A DNA stretch of 26,455 nt from JACZWZ01 sp036478235 (GCA_036478235.1 JAZGDZ010000044.1:1-26455), one strand, 5' to 3'; positions 15,980-23,980 are shown, counted from the stretch's first letter. Program-made: numbers and translations. Notes: a model not told the origin generated them from the letters alone.

Positions 15980-16010
15980 GCATAAACCTTCTAGTCGCCT
16001 GGAATGTCAA
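15980..16010 (-). promoter_or_regulatory. MerR-type operator/promoter of the YHS-copZ-copA operon
   Basis: The dyad ACCTTCtAGT-cgcc-TGGAAtGT fills 15986-16007. On the minus strand a perfect -35 TTGACA (16010-16005) is followed after 18 bases by TTTATG or after 19 by TTATGC. An over-long spacer carrying the dyad is the hallmark of promoters activated by MerR-family DNA untwisting. Confidence 0.75.
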
Positions 16011-16058
16011 CCCCACTCTTCTGGCGGCATCGGTTGCCCGGGGAGCATCGGAACGGCC

Positions 16059-16550
16059 CTACGGATGGGCGGGATCTCGGAGGATGCCCTCAGACTCCTG
16101 GACAGAGCGCACGTATGCGACGATCTTCGAGACATCGTCACGACTCAGCCCCTCGATGGGCGCCATAGTGCCGAAGTTCCAGTGGTGTGCCCGGACACCG
16201 AACGCAACCGCCCGTTGAAAGGCCTCATCGGCGTGATGGTTGGGAGCATAGGTGGGCACCAGGAAGGGCGGTCCCGTGGCGCTTCCACCGAGATCCGCAC
16301 CGTGGCAGACGGCACACGAGGCGATGTAGAGCTCCTCGCCGGCCGCCACGGCCACCGGGTCTCGCTCCACCGGAGCCGGGGCCTCCTCGGCCAGCGCGAG
16401 AATCACCAACGTCGCGATGAGCGCGGTCACCACGACGACCGTGATCGTCACGGGACCGACCCTGTGGACTTTCGGCTGCTGCCTCTCGCCTCGCCAACGT
16501 TGCGGCGACCGTGATCGGGTGATCGGGCGTCGCTTCTTCGGACGACTCAT
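16059..16550 (-). CDS. Membrane-anchored c-type cytochrome
   Basis: The 163-residue product has a basic N-terminus, one membrane helix (~32-54) and an exported single-heme domain: CAVCH at 79-83 binds heme, and M129 in NFGTMAPI is the probable distal ligand. Spacing and length suit a small class I cytochrome. The longer upstream frame overlaps the SHOCT gene; the ATG at 16550 overlaps that gene's stop by 4 bases. Being in an operon under a MerR-type promoter is unusual for a cytochrome and suggests a redox step tied to metal stress, such as oxidising or reducing the metal outside the membrane. Confidence 0.82.
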   Translation of the reverse strand: MSRPKKRRPITRSRSPQRWRGERQQPKVHRVGPVTITVVVVTALIATLVILALAEEAPAPVERDPVAVAAGEELYIASCAVCHGADLGGSATGPPFLVPTYAPNHHADEAFQRAVAFGVRAHHWNFGTMAPIEGLSRDDVSKIVAYVRSVQESEGILRDPAHP

Positions 16551-16846
16551 GCACCCACTTCTCGATGAGACGTCTCGCGCGACGGCCCGGAGCCAAGAAG
16601 CACCGAACGACTCTTTTCGTAATCTTCCTCGGAGATCTCCCCGCCGGCATAGCGGGCCGCGAGGATCTCCAGAGCACTCGCCTCTCGGGTGGGCGCGGTC
16701 GAGGGCCCCCGAATGGCCCAGACCACCAGGGCGATCACGCCGACCATCGTCAACCATCCGGCGGTCATGCCGAGCCAACCCCAGCCTCCCATGAGGCCAC
16801 AGCAGGAGCCGCCGTCCAGTAGGAGTGTTGACGCCGCGCTGATCAC
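16547..16846 (-). CDS. SHOCT-domain small membrane protein
   Basis: The 99-residue product has a Cys pair near the N-terminus (GGSCCGLMGG), one membrane helix (~28-46) and a C-terminal SHOCT motif (ALEILAARYAGGEISEEDYE, ~59-78), a short helical oligomerisation domain common in small membrane proteins. The start is GTG at 16846 with GGAGG 5 bases upstream. It is the first gene of the operon with the cytochrome. The CC next to Met and Gly could bind metal at the membrane surface. Confidence 0.8.
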   Translation of the reverse strand: MISAASTLLLDGGSCCGLMGGWGWLGMTAGWLTMVGVIALVVWAIRGPSTAPTREASALEILAARYAGGEISEEDYEKSRSVLLGSGPSRETSHREVGA

Positions 16847-16930
16847 GGTTACCTCCAGATGCTCACGACAAGCGACAGCCGAAGCCGGCCACGGGGAAGT
16901 CGAGTGGCCGGCTCGACCATCTACGGCTCG

Positions 16931-16961
16931 ACCGTACAGGTTCCAGTCGCAGGAATGTCAA
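16931..16961 (-). promoter_or_regulatory. MerR-type operator/promoter of the SHOCT-cytochrome operon
   Basis: On the minus strand TTGACA (16961-16956) and TACGGT (16936-16931) are exactly 19 bases apart. The spacer holds a dyad at 16938-16958 (AGGTTCCAGT-cgc-AGGAATGT) very like the two other operators of the locus. It begins right after the end of the neighbouring ATPase gene. Confidence 0.75.
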
Positions 16962-16966
16962 GCCAC

Positions 16967-19291
16967 TTATTCGGAACCGTGGGCTCGGACTGTGGGGAGC
17001 CGGAGCCGTTTGAGCAATACGGCGTTGGCGGCAACCAGGAAGCTCGAACCAGACATGGCGAGAGCAGCGATCTCGGGGCGAAGTTGCCAGCCGAGGCTTG
17101 GCTCGAACACCCCGGCGGCTACGGGCAATGCGACCAGGTTGTAGCCGACCGCCCAGGCGAGGTTCTGGCGCATCTTGCGCACCGTTCCCCGTCCTATCCG
17201 GATGGCCGTGGGAACGTCGAGAGGATCAGACCGCATAAGCACCACATCGGCCGCTTCTACGGCAACATCGGTGCCGGCACCGATGGCGATTCCGAGATCG
17301 GCGGTGGCGAGTGCGGGAGCGTCGTTGACACCGTCGCCCACCATCGCCACCTTCTTGCCCGATTCCTGCAGCCGCGCGATCGTGGCCGCCTTGTCACCGG
17401 GAAGGACCTCGGCGACAACGGTGTCGATGCCGAGTTGGCCGGCGATGCGCTCGGCAGTGGCCCGGTTGTCGCCGGTGAGCATGACCACCTCGGCACCGAG
17501 CTCGTGCAACGCCTCGATGGCATCCCGCGAGGTCTCGCGGGGGGCGTCCGCCAACCCGACCGTCGCCGCGGCGACGCCGTCGATGGCTATCACGACTGCT
17601 GTGCGGCCCCCGGCCGCGATCTCTTGACGACGCGACTCGATGCGGCTCACATCGACATCTTCTCGGTCCATGAGCCGAGCACTCCCGACCGCAACACGAT
17701 GGCCCTCGACCATCGCCACCGCGCCATGCCCGGGGATGTTCTCGAATTCGGAGGCGGGAACCACCGGTATGCGGGCGGCATCGGCGTATCGCACGACGGC
17801 TTCGGCCAGGAGGTGCTCGGACTCGCGCTCGACAGCCGCCACCAGTCGCAGCACCTCGGCTTCGTCCCGACCGGCGGTGACGAAGTCGGTGACCTCGGGC
17901 TCACCTTTGGTGAGGGTGCCGGTCTTGTCGAGCACAACGGTGTCGATCTTCGCCGAGGCCTCCAGGCCCATGGCGTGCTTGAAAAACACCCCTCTCCTGG
18001 CACCGAGCCCGGTGCCCACCATGATCGCCGTTGGAGTGGCGAGACCGAGCGCATCGGGACAGGTGATCACGACCACGGTTATCGCGAACAGCAGCGCCAC
18101 GGTGAACTCGGCATCGGCCATCAGCCAACCCAGAAGCGTCGCCAGCCCTCCGATCAGGGCCACCAGCACCAGCCAGAACGCGGCCCGGTCGGCCAGTCGC
18201 TGGCCCGGTGCCTTCGAGTTCTGCGCTTCTTGCACGAGTTGGACGATCTGGGCCAGGGCCGTGTCGGCTCCCACATTGGTCGCCCGCACCCGGAGCGTTC
18301 CATTGCCGTTGATCGTGGCTCCGATCACGGCCGAGCCGCTCTCTTTCTGCACCGGAAGGCTCTCCCCGGTGACCATCGATTCGTCCACGTCCGAAGTGCC
18401 TTCCTCTACGACCCCGTCCACCGGAACCCGGGCACCGGGCCGAATCAGGAGCAGGTCGCCGACCTGAACTTCGGAAGTGGCGACCTCGACCGAATCGCCC
18501 TTACGGATCACGACGGCCATCGGCGGTGCCAGGTCCATGAGGGATCGGATCGCGTCGTTGGCCCCGCCGCGGGCCCGCATCTCGAACCAGTGACCCAACA
18601 GGACGAACGCCGCCAACATCACCGCCGCCTCGTAGAACACCTCCCCGCCACCGGTGAGGGTCACGCCCAGCGAGTACAGCCACCCCGCGGCAATCGCCAC
18701 CGCGACCAGCACCATCATGTCCAGGGTGCGCCGGCGCAGCGCCGCCACCGCTCCCTCGAAGAAGATCGACGACGCCCACAGCACCACGGGCAAGCTCAAC
18801 AGCAGCTGCCACACGTCGTTGCGAAGCCCGAACGGGGTGGTGAGGTTCAGGCTGAGGACGTCGGTCCCCAGCTTCGACCACAGGAACACGGGAATTCCGA
18901 AGGCGAGCGCCACCAGGAACCTCCGGCGCATATCGCTGACCATCGACTCCATCGGCATGGCGCCGTGGCTTCCGTGACCCATCACCGCATGCGGCGACCG
19001 CCGTTCCCCCTCCTCCTCGGCGGGGGCCTCGACCACGCACACGTGATCTGGAAGCGACTGGCCGGCGCAGTGGTAGCCGCACTCGACGACCGATTCCCGC
19101 AGCTCTTCTGCCGACACCCGAGATACATCGAAAGTGACCGTTGCCGTCTGCGCCACCGGGTTGGCGTCCACCGACACAACGCCCTGCCGCCGGCTCAGAA
19201 AGGATTCGACCTTGTGCTTCTCCGAGGCGAACTGCATCCCCCCGACCTCCAGCACAACCGTCTCCACTGCGCTCTGAGTCATCGTCGCCAT
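16967..19291 (-). CDS. P1B-type metal ATPase with CPD motif
   Basis: The 774-residue product has the full P-type core: TGES (308-311), DKTGT with D455, GDGVNDAP, and eight predicted helices. Two features are odd. The intramembrane motif is CPD (411-413), not CPC, CPH or SPC. The N-terminal HMA-like domain has lost its metal Cys pair, with GMQFASE where GMTCxxC is expected; a Cys pair further on (C71, C75) and a His/Met-rich segment (HAVMGHGSHGAMPMES, 101-116) precede the first helix. Cargo may therefore differ from plain Cu(I). The ATG at 19291 follows GAGAGG. It is transcribed alone, divergent from the MerR gene, from the operator at 19367-19388. Confidence 0.85.
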   Translation of the reverse strand: MATMTQSAVETVVLEVGGMQFASEKHKVESFLSRRQGVVSVDANPVAQTATVTFDVSRVSAEELRESVVECGYHCAGQSLPDHVCVVEAPAEEEGERRSPHAVMGHGSHGAMPMESMVSDMRRRFLVALAFGIPVFLWSKLGTDVLSLNLTTPFGLRNDVWQLLLSLPVVLWASSIFFEGAVAALRRRTLDMMVLVAVAIAAGWLYSLGVTLTGGGEVFYEAAVMLAAFVLLGHWFEMRARGGANDAIRSLMDLAPPMAVVIRKGDSVEVATSEVQVGDLLLIRPGARVPVDGVVEEGTSDVDESMVTGESLPVQKESGSAVIGATINGNGTLRVRATNVGADTALAQIVQLVQEAQNSKAPGQRLADRAAFWLVLVALIGGLATLLGWLMADAEFTVALLFAITVVVITCPDALGLATPTAIMVGTGLGARRGVFFKHAMGLEASAKIDTVVLDKTGTLTKGEPEVTDFVTAGRDEAEVLRLVAAVERESEHLLAEAVVRYADAARIPVVPASEFENIPGHGAVAMVEGHRVAVGSARLMDREDVDVSRIESRRQEIAAGGRTAVVIAIDGVAAATVGLADAPRETSRDAIEALHELGAEVVMLTGDNRATAERIAGQLGIDTVVAEVLPGDKAATIARLQESGKKVAMVGDGVNDAPALATADLGIAIGAGTDVAVEAADVVLMRSDPLDVPTAIRIGRGTVRKMRQNLAWAVGYNLVALPVAAGVFEPSLGWQLRPEIAALAMSGSSFLVAANAVLLKRLRLPTVRAHGSE

Positions 19292-19361
19292 TCCCTTCCT
19301 CTCCGAAGCCGCCTGCGTGACGTCGACGGCCTCCGACCAACTTCTTAGCAACTTCGACGAG

Positions 19362-19391
19362 CCTATACCTTCCAGTCCGCAGGAAGGTCAA
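19362..19391 (-). promoter_or_regulatory. MerR-type operator between the CPD ATPase and the regulator
   Basis: ACCTTCCAGT-ccgc-AGGAAGGT (19367-19388) is the most symmetric of the three operators. On the minus strand TTGACC and TATAGG are 18 bases apart around it and drive the ATPase. On the plus strand it lies just upstream of the MerR gene's -10 (TATCAT, 19398-19403), so the regulator likely controls itself too. Confidence 0.8.
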
Positions 19392-19410
19392 GACATGTAT
19401 CATGCGAGCC

Positions 19411-19884
19411 ATGAACATCGGAGAACTGGCCCGCCTGACCGGCGTCTCGACGAAGGCAGTCCGCTACTACGAGGAGATCGGCGTGCTCAATGAGCCCGAA
19501 CGGTCCCCAAACGGATACCGAACCTATGGGCCCGACACGGTCGACAGACTCAGATTCGTCAAGGACGCTCAGCTGACCGGTCTGACCCTGGCCGAGATAA
19601 CCACGATCCTCGACCAGCGAGCCAGGGGGGAATCGACCTGCGAGCACGTCATGAGTCTCCTCGACCATCACCTGCACGAGCTCGATTCGCGTATCAAGAC
19701 ACTCCAGAAGACCCGGAGCAAGCTGGTCGCCATCGCCGAGCGCTCCCGAGCGCTGGATCCATCAGATTGCGTTGACCCCAACCGGTGCCAGACGATCGCC
19801 CCGCCCGACGAGTTCAAGGATCCGGACCACGCGGCCGCGTCGGAGCTCCACAAGGCTCCAAGGGAGCACGCTCACACCCACTGA
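19411..19884 (+). CDS. MerR-family metal-responsive regulator
   Basis: The 157-residue product starts MNIGELARLTGVSTKAVRYY with the MerR winged HTH, followed by the dimerisation helix (~78-112). C77 (GESTCEHV) occupies the place of the Cys that ZntR and MerR use for divalent ions; CueR-type Cu(I) sensors have Ser there. C120 and C126 (CVDPNRC) form the metal loop, and a His-rich tail (HAHTH) may add ligands. In-frame ATG codons are at 19402 and 19411; the latter gives the canonical N-terminus and a leaderless mRNA. It most likely activates the three promoters of the locus when metal is bound. Confidence 0.88.
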   Translation: MNIGELARLTGVSTKAVRYYEEIGVLNEPERSPNGYRTYGPDTVDRLRFVKDAQLTGLTLAEITTILDQRARGESTCEHVMSLLDHHLHELDSRIKTLQKTRSKLVAIAERSRALDPSDCVDPNRCQTIAPPDEFKDPDHAAASELHKAPREHAHTH

Positions 19885-19920
19885 TCGGTGACGCCCGGAT
19901 CACTTCCGTGTCTGTCGCCG

Positions 19921-19934
19921 GCGCCGGTTGGCGC
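19921..19934. terminator. Short hairpin after the MerR gene
   Basis: GCGCC-ggtt-GGCGC forms a 5-bp stem between the convergent MerR and DUF4032 genes, followed on the plus strand by a pyrimidine-rich run (AGTCTTCT). Weak but well placed. Confidence 0.35.
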
Positions 19935-19940
19935 AGTCTT

Positions 19941-21137
19941 CTACGCCTCGAGCGGGTAGCCGGGGAAGCCCGACTCGATCCAGCTCGAGAGGGCCTCATC
20001 GTTGGAGAGGTCTCGGCCCTCGGAAGAGGCGAGCTGGAGACGATGATGCAGCAGATCGCAGTAGCCCTGCACGGGGTCCGCCCCCGGCCTTATCTCGCGG
20101 ATCTTCTCGACGGCCGGTTGGAAGACAGATACTCGCCATTCAATCGCGGCAACGGCGGTGTTGGTGGCGAATTCGGCACCGGCTTTGGCTTCGTGATAGG
20201 TGAGGTCGGACAACAGCTCCCGGGCCTGGTTCTCCGAAGCGTCCACACCCGTTCGCTCTCGGAGCCGTTGCGAGTGATAGGTGCGTCCGCCCACTCGGAT
20301 GTCCAGGCGCACCCGGTTCCCCGTCCCGGATGGTTCCAGCTCAACGTCCTCGACCACAAAACCCAGTTCATTGAGACGACGGATACGTCCACGAATCATG
20401 AAGTGCTCGTCAGGCTCGATGATCAACTCTTCGCTGAGCTCACGCCAGAGTGCTTCGTACCGAGCAGAGATGTCGATTCCGAGCTCCAGGTCTGCCCGCT
20501 CCAGGTCCACGCCATCCTTGGCGGCGATGTCGGCCATCTCGCCGGCGACGTTCTCTTGCATGAGCTCGAGATCCTCCGTCCGTTGGCCATTGCTCAGTTC
20601 GTCATAGAGGCGCGCGGTCTCTGCATCGACCATGACGGCTTCGATTGCCCCTGCGTCGTACCGGTACAAGACGTTGGACAGTGAGCAGTCTCCCCAGAAG
20701 TAACCGGCCAGATGCAGTTCGACCAAGAGGCCCGCGAAGGCGTCGAGCATCTGGTCTCGACGAGGCCCAAAACCGCCCGCGATCACCAGCTCCCGATAGG
20801 GAAAAGCGAACTCGACGTATCGAGTGATCACTGCTGCGGAGCCCTCTTCTCGAGGATCGACCCACGGTCGCACGGCTATTCCAGCGGGGCGTGCCGACCG
20901 GTTGGTGCGATTTTCGAGCCTCCGCAAGACGTCCAACTCGTGCCGGGCGAGTCGGACCGGAAGCTCCTTGATCGCATAGATCCCCTCCTCGTACGCCACG
21001 AACACGACAGGATGTCGATGGATGCCGGTAGGCATGTCGACCAGCCGTCCTGCCGACCACTCGGACACAGGCTTCGCCCAGTCGAGGTCGAGGAAGTCGG
21101 GATTGCCGGCGCGGATGCTGAGACGTGGTGTCGCCAT
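19941..21137 (-). CDS. DUF4032 protein with kinase-like fold
   Basis: The 398-residue product has an N-terminal lipopolysaccharide-kinase/RIO-like core: IYAIKELP with K57, then YFWGDCSLSNVLYRY with D150 and N155 as catalytic-loop residues, and VMVDAETARL with D171 at the metal-binding place. The C-terminal ~200 residues match the actinobacterial DUF4032 region. The spacing of the key residues suggests a working phosphotransferase on an unknown substrate. It is convergent with the MerR gene and shares no operon with it. Confidence 0.8.
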   Translation of the reverse strand: MATPRLSIRAGNPDFLDLDWAKPVSEWSAGRLVDMPTGIHRHPVVFVAYEEGIYAIKELPVRLARHELDVLRRLENRTNRSARPAGIAVRPWVDPREEGSAAVITRYVEFAFPYRELVIAGGFGPRRDQMLDAFAGLLVELHLAGYFWGDCSLSNVLYRYDAGAIEAVMVDAETARLYDELSNGQRTEDLELMQENVAGEMADIAAKDGVDLERADLELGIDISARYEALWRELSEELIIEPDEHFMIRGRIRRLNELGFVVEDVELEPSGTGNRVRLDIRVGGRTYHSQRLRERTGVDASENQARELLSDLTYHEAKAGAEFATNTAVAAIEWRVSVFQPAVEKIREIRPGADPVQGYCDLLHHRLQLASSEGRDLSNDEALSSWIESGFPGYPLEA

Positions 21138-21158
21138 GCTGCGGCTGCTATCGGATGA

Positions 21159-21416
21159 TCAGTATCCCGGCGGGCGGCGCGGCTCCTCATCCCACGGCCG
21201 CGCCCAAGGGCGCTTCGAAAACGACGGGGGACGGCCCCACATGAGATCGAATCCCAGAATGATCGCCCGGAACCCTCCGGCCACCATCAGCAGGCCTACG
21301 AGCCGCATCCAGGGACGGCCGAAGAGCGTCTGCACCATCCCAAACCACATCACGATCAGCGCGCCGAACACCAGCACGAACATCGTCAGTCCTTTGATCA
21401 GACCGCGCCACCTCAC
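21159..21416 (-). CDS. Small two-helix membrane protein
   Basis: The 85-residue product has two membrane helices (~8-30, FVLVFGALIVMWFGMV, and ~38-57, LVGLLMVAGGFRAIILGF) and a basic, Pro/Trp-rich tail. No family is recognised. The start is GTG at 21416 with TAGCGT exactly at -12 to -7, so it is probably leaderless. It ends 21 bases before the DUF4032 start on the same strand and may be in one operon with it. Confidence 0.65.
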   Translation of the reverse strand: MRWRGLIKGLTMFVLVFGALIVMWFGMVQTLFGRPWMRLVGLLMVAGGFRAIILGFDLMWGRPPSFSKRPWARPWDEEPRRPPGY

Positions 21417-21419
21417 ACC

Positions 21420-21430
21420 GGTACGCTACC
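21420..21430. promoter_or_regulatory. Symmetric bidirectional -10 region
   Basis: GGTA-CGC-TACC is a perfect dyad holding overlapping -10 boxes on both strands: TACGCT (21422-21427) toward the acetyltransferase and TAGCGT (21428-21423, minus) toward the membrane protein. Confidence 0.55.
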
Positions 21431-21455
21431 GGCCCCCACCAGCTGTGAGTCGCCG

Positions 21456-22436
21456 GTGCCCCACCTCCCCCAGCCTCCGAGAGCCTCCGGCTTGATCTGG
21501 CGTCCGGCCGCGCTGGACGACGCCGCAGCCATCGCCGACCACAGCAGGCGCATCCACGAAGCGGAGCGCCTCGACTTTCTGCCGAGCGAGGGGTTCATGC
21601 GCTGGCTGATGAGTCAGCCTGGGGTGGAGCCGGAGAGCGACATGTTGGTTGCCGAGAAGGAAGGCGCAGTAGTGGCCGATGCCGGTGTCTGGACCCATGG
21701 TGGGGACCGGGGAGCTCGTTGCTTCATCTGGGGCGAGGCCAGCCCGGGACACGAGCATCTGAAGCCCTTCCTCATCGGGTGGGCCGAAGCCTGGGCCCGG
21801 CAGCGGCTTGCCGAGTTTCCGGACGAGCTCGAGCGGGTCATCCGGGTGGCAGTCGAAGAGCATCGCCGCGCCCACCGCAAGGTCCTTGAGGAAGCCGCGT
21901 TCGAACCGGCCCGCACGTTTGCCGAGATGGTCCGGCCGCTCACCGACCTTCCCGAGGCACCGTTGCTCCCCGCCGACGTAGAGGTGCGGCCGTGGTTGCC
22001 CGACCTCGACGAGGCTGTCCGGCTGGCCAAAAACGAGTCGTTCGCCGATCACTGGGGAAGCCTCCCGATGGCGCCCAAGGAGTGGAGTGGCAACTATCGG
22101 GAGTCCCCCACGTTTCGCCCCGACCTGTCGTTCGTCGCCCTCGCCGGCGATGAAGTGGTCTCGTTCTGCCTGTGTGAGGTGGACGACGAGGACAATGCCC
22201 ACCGGGACACGAACGACGTCTACCTCCAGCGCATCGGGACCAGAAGGAGACACCGGGAGCAGGGTCTCGCCACCCACCTCATCGTCAGGTCACTCGAGGC
22301 GGCACAGGCCCTAGGAGGCCTCGACCGGGCAGCGCTCGAAGTCGACGAGATGAGCCACACCAACGCCACCCTCGTCTACGAGCGGCTCGGTTTTTCGACC
22401 AGCGCCCGATCCATCCACTACATCAAGACGTTGTGA
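21456..22436 (+). CDS. Double-GNAT acetyltransferase
   Basis: The 326-residue product contains two GNAT-like halves, as in mycothiol synthase (MshD)-type proteins. The first (~14-165) is divergent. The second (~175-326) has the acetyl-CoA loop RIGTRRRHREQGLATHLI and the closing N-ATLVYERLGF motif. Substrate is unknown; the tandem layout makes a MshD-related role possible but the sequence does not prove it. The start is GTG at 21456. Its stop overlaps an in-frame GTG of the next gene. Confidence 0.75.
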   Translation: MPHLPQPPRASGLIWRPAALDDAAAIADHSRRIHEAERLDFLPSEGFMRWLMSQPGVEPESDMLVAEKEGAVVADAGVWTHGGDRGARCFIWGEASPGHEHLKPFLIGWAEAWARQRLAEFPDELERVIRVAVEEHRRAHRKVLEEAAFEPARTFAEMVRPLTDLPEAPLLPADVEVRPWLPDLDEAVRLAKNESFADHWGSLPMAPKEWSGNYRESPTFRPDLSFVALAGDEVVSFCLCEVDDEDNAHRDTNDVYLQRIGTRRRHREQGLATHLIVRSLEAAQALGGLDRAALEVDEMSHTNATLVYERLGFSTSARSIHYIKTL

Positions 22437-22492
22437 AGCCGCGCCGACAGGCCGGTCCTCAGGAGCCGACCGCGGGCACTACCCTCAGCGGC

Positions 22493-23338
22493 ATGGACCA
22501 CGTCCACCGCACATCCCGCCCCCAGCTGTGCCGGCCGCGGGCGATCCTCGCCTGGGAGGGGTGGAACGATGCGTGCGATGCCGCCTCGGGGGCAGTGACC
22601 TACATCCTGGGGCAGCGAGACGACCCGGAGCCTTTTGCATGGATCGAACCGGAGGAGTTCTACGACTTCCAGGTCCGCCGGCCCTACGTCGAGGTCGACA
22701 ACGGTGGCACCCGCAGTCTGGCCTGGCCACTCACGAGCGCCTTCGCCATCGAGACCGGCGCCGCCCACGATCTCGTCTTGACGCTCGGTGAAGAGCCCAA
22801 CCTCCGGTGGAAGACCTACACGAGATCGGTGGCACGCCTGCTCGCCGAGTCGGACGTGGAGATGGTCGTGACCCTCGGCGCCTTCATCGGCCAGGTCGCC
22901 CACACGATCCCGGTGCCGATCGTCGGGGTCGCCACCGATCCCGCGCTGGTCAAACGGTACGGATTGCTGACATCGCGATACGAGGGTCCGACCGGAATTG
23001 TCGGGGTGATGCTCGAGGCATGCCGGGAGATTGGGATCCCGGCCGTCAGCCTGTGGGCGGCGACGCCGCACTACCTAGCCGCCAACCCCAACCCGAAGGC
23101 GATGCTGGCGCTGCTGGCCAAGGCACAGCAGCTGCTCGAGATCGAGATCGACACCACCGAACTCGAGGTCGCGGTGCAGGAGTTCCAGACCCGAGTCAAC
23201 GAGGCGATGGCGGAAAACGAGGAGTTCGTGGGGTACGTGAAGCGCCTTGAAGAGGAGCCCCCCGAGATGTCCTCGATCAATCCGACCGAGGGCGGTGAGC
23301 TGATAAGCGAGATCGAGAACTTCCTGCGCGAGCGGTAG
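22493..23338 (+). CDS. PAC2 family protein (proteasome-assembly-chaperone-like)
   Basis: The 281-residue product matches the PAC2 family: AILAWEGWNDACDAASGAV at the start, VVTLGAFIGQVAHTIPVPI in the middle, and LWAATPHYLAANPNPKAMLA toward the end. Actinobacteria, which often have proteasomes, commonly carry it; its biochemical role there is not settled. The frame also allows a GTG at 22433 overlapping the GNAT stop. I prefer the ATG at 22493 because TACCCT lies at -13 to -8 and the extra 20 residues are unlike the family. Confidence 0.82.
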   Translation: MDHVHRTSRPQLCRPRAILAWEGWNDACDAASGAVTYILGQRDDPEPFAWIEPEEFYDFQVRRPYVEVDNGGTRSLAWPLTSAFAIETGAAHDLVLTLGEEPNLRWKTYTRSVARLLAESDVEMVVTLGAFIGQVAHTIPVPIVGVATDPALVKRYGLLTSRYEGPTGIVGVMLEACREIGIPAVSLWAATPHYLAANPNPKAMLALLAKAQQLLEIEIDTTELEVAVQEFQTRVNEAMAENEEFVGYVKRLEEEPPEMSSINPTEGGELISEIENFLRER

Positions 23339-23372
23339 TTTCCCGTTCTCGACCCGGCGATGACCGACGTTG

Positions 23373-23421
23373 TCGACGCGCCTACCGAGTGACCGGACGA
23401 ACGCGCCGTCGAGTCTCCAGT
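23373..23421 (+). repeat. Two-box direct repeat, copy 1
   Basis: Box tcgacgcgcctacc, 21 variable bases, then box gtcgagtctccagt. Both 14-base boxes recur identically at 23448-23495. They lie between the PAC2 gene and the CopD-like gene. Confidence 0.65.
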
Positions 23422-23447
23422 TCCCCGCCTCACATTGAATGCAGGGA

Positions 23448-23495
23448 TCGACGCGCCTACCTGGTCATGATGTTCGGTGTGGTCGAGTCTCCAGT
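23448..23495 (+). repeat. Two-box direct repeat, copy 2
   Basis: Same two boxes as 23373-23421 with a 20-base unrelated spacer. Identical ends around different middles look like recognition sites or a past local duplication, not a random match. Confidence 0.65.
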
Positions 23496-23546
23496 CCGCA
23501 CTGGACGGCCACGCTGTCTTCCGATCTCATCGTTCGAACGCGTTTC

Positions 23547-23552
23547 TACACT
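23547..23552 (+). promoter_or_regulatory. Leaderless -10 box of the CopD-like gene
   Basis: TACACT sits at -12 to -7 from the GTG at 23559 and decides this start over upstream in-frame codons. Confidence 0.55.
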
Positions 23553-23558
23553 CGCGGC

Positions 23559-23948
23559 GTGCTGCTCGACGACGTCATCCGCTGGTTCCACCTGTTGGCA
23601 GCCGCGGTTTGGATCGGCGGAATGATCACGGTTGCCGCTCTCGTCCCCGCCCTGCGCAAAGCCGGAGTCGATCGCGAGCAGATCCAAGCCGCCGCTCGGC
23701 GATTCGGCGCGGTCGCCTGGGTGGCGCTGAGCGTCTCGGTCGTCACCGGGATAACTCAGGTGTTCAGACTCGATGTCGAGTTGCGGGCGCCGCTGGCGGT
23801 GAAACTGCTTCTGGTGAGTGCCGCGGTCGGCCTCGCCTTCGTGCATCAGGAGATCGCCCGCAACGTCTCGCCGGCCCTGCGAGGAGCGATGGAGGGAGTG
23901 CTGCTAGTGCTCGCCTTGGGGATCCTGGCGGCGGCCGTGGCGTTGTAA
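23559..23948 (+). CDS. CopD-like four-helix membrane protein
   Basis: The 129-residue product begins MLLDDVIRWFHLLAAAVWIGG, the signature helix of CopD/DUF2269-type proteins with H11 on a membrane helix, and has three more helices (~52-66, 79-95, 112-129). CopD domains take part in copper uptake or in membrane redox proteins with heme. Although functionally near the metal locus, it has no MerR-type operator and stands apart. The GTG start is set by the -10 box at 23547-23552; a longer frame reaches 23439 but runs through a direct repeat. Confidence 0.72.
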   Translation: MLLDDVIRWFHLLAAAVWIGGMITVAALVPALRKAGVDREQIQAAARRFGAVAWVALSVSVVTGITQVFRLDVELRAPLAVKLLLVSAAVGLAFVHQEIARNVSPALRGAMEGVLLVLALGILAAAVAL

Positions 23949-23980
23949 GGCGACCAGCGACCAATGGCCAACGGCAATCG

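Noticed and set aside
16859..19348. 829-codon plus-strand frame opposite the CPD ATPase
   Set aside because: Mirror of a clear P-type ATPase; composition and lack of any family features show it is not a gene.
23949..23980. Terminator between the CopD-like and aminotransferase genes
   Set aside because: AGCGA and TCGCT flank a 17-base loop with poor inner pairing; too weak to call.
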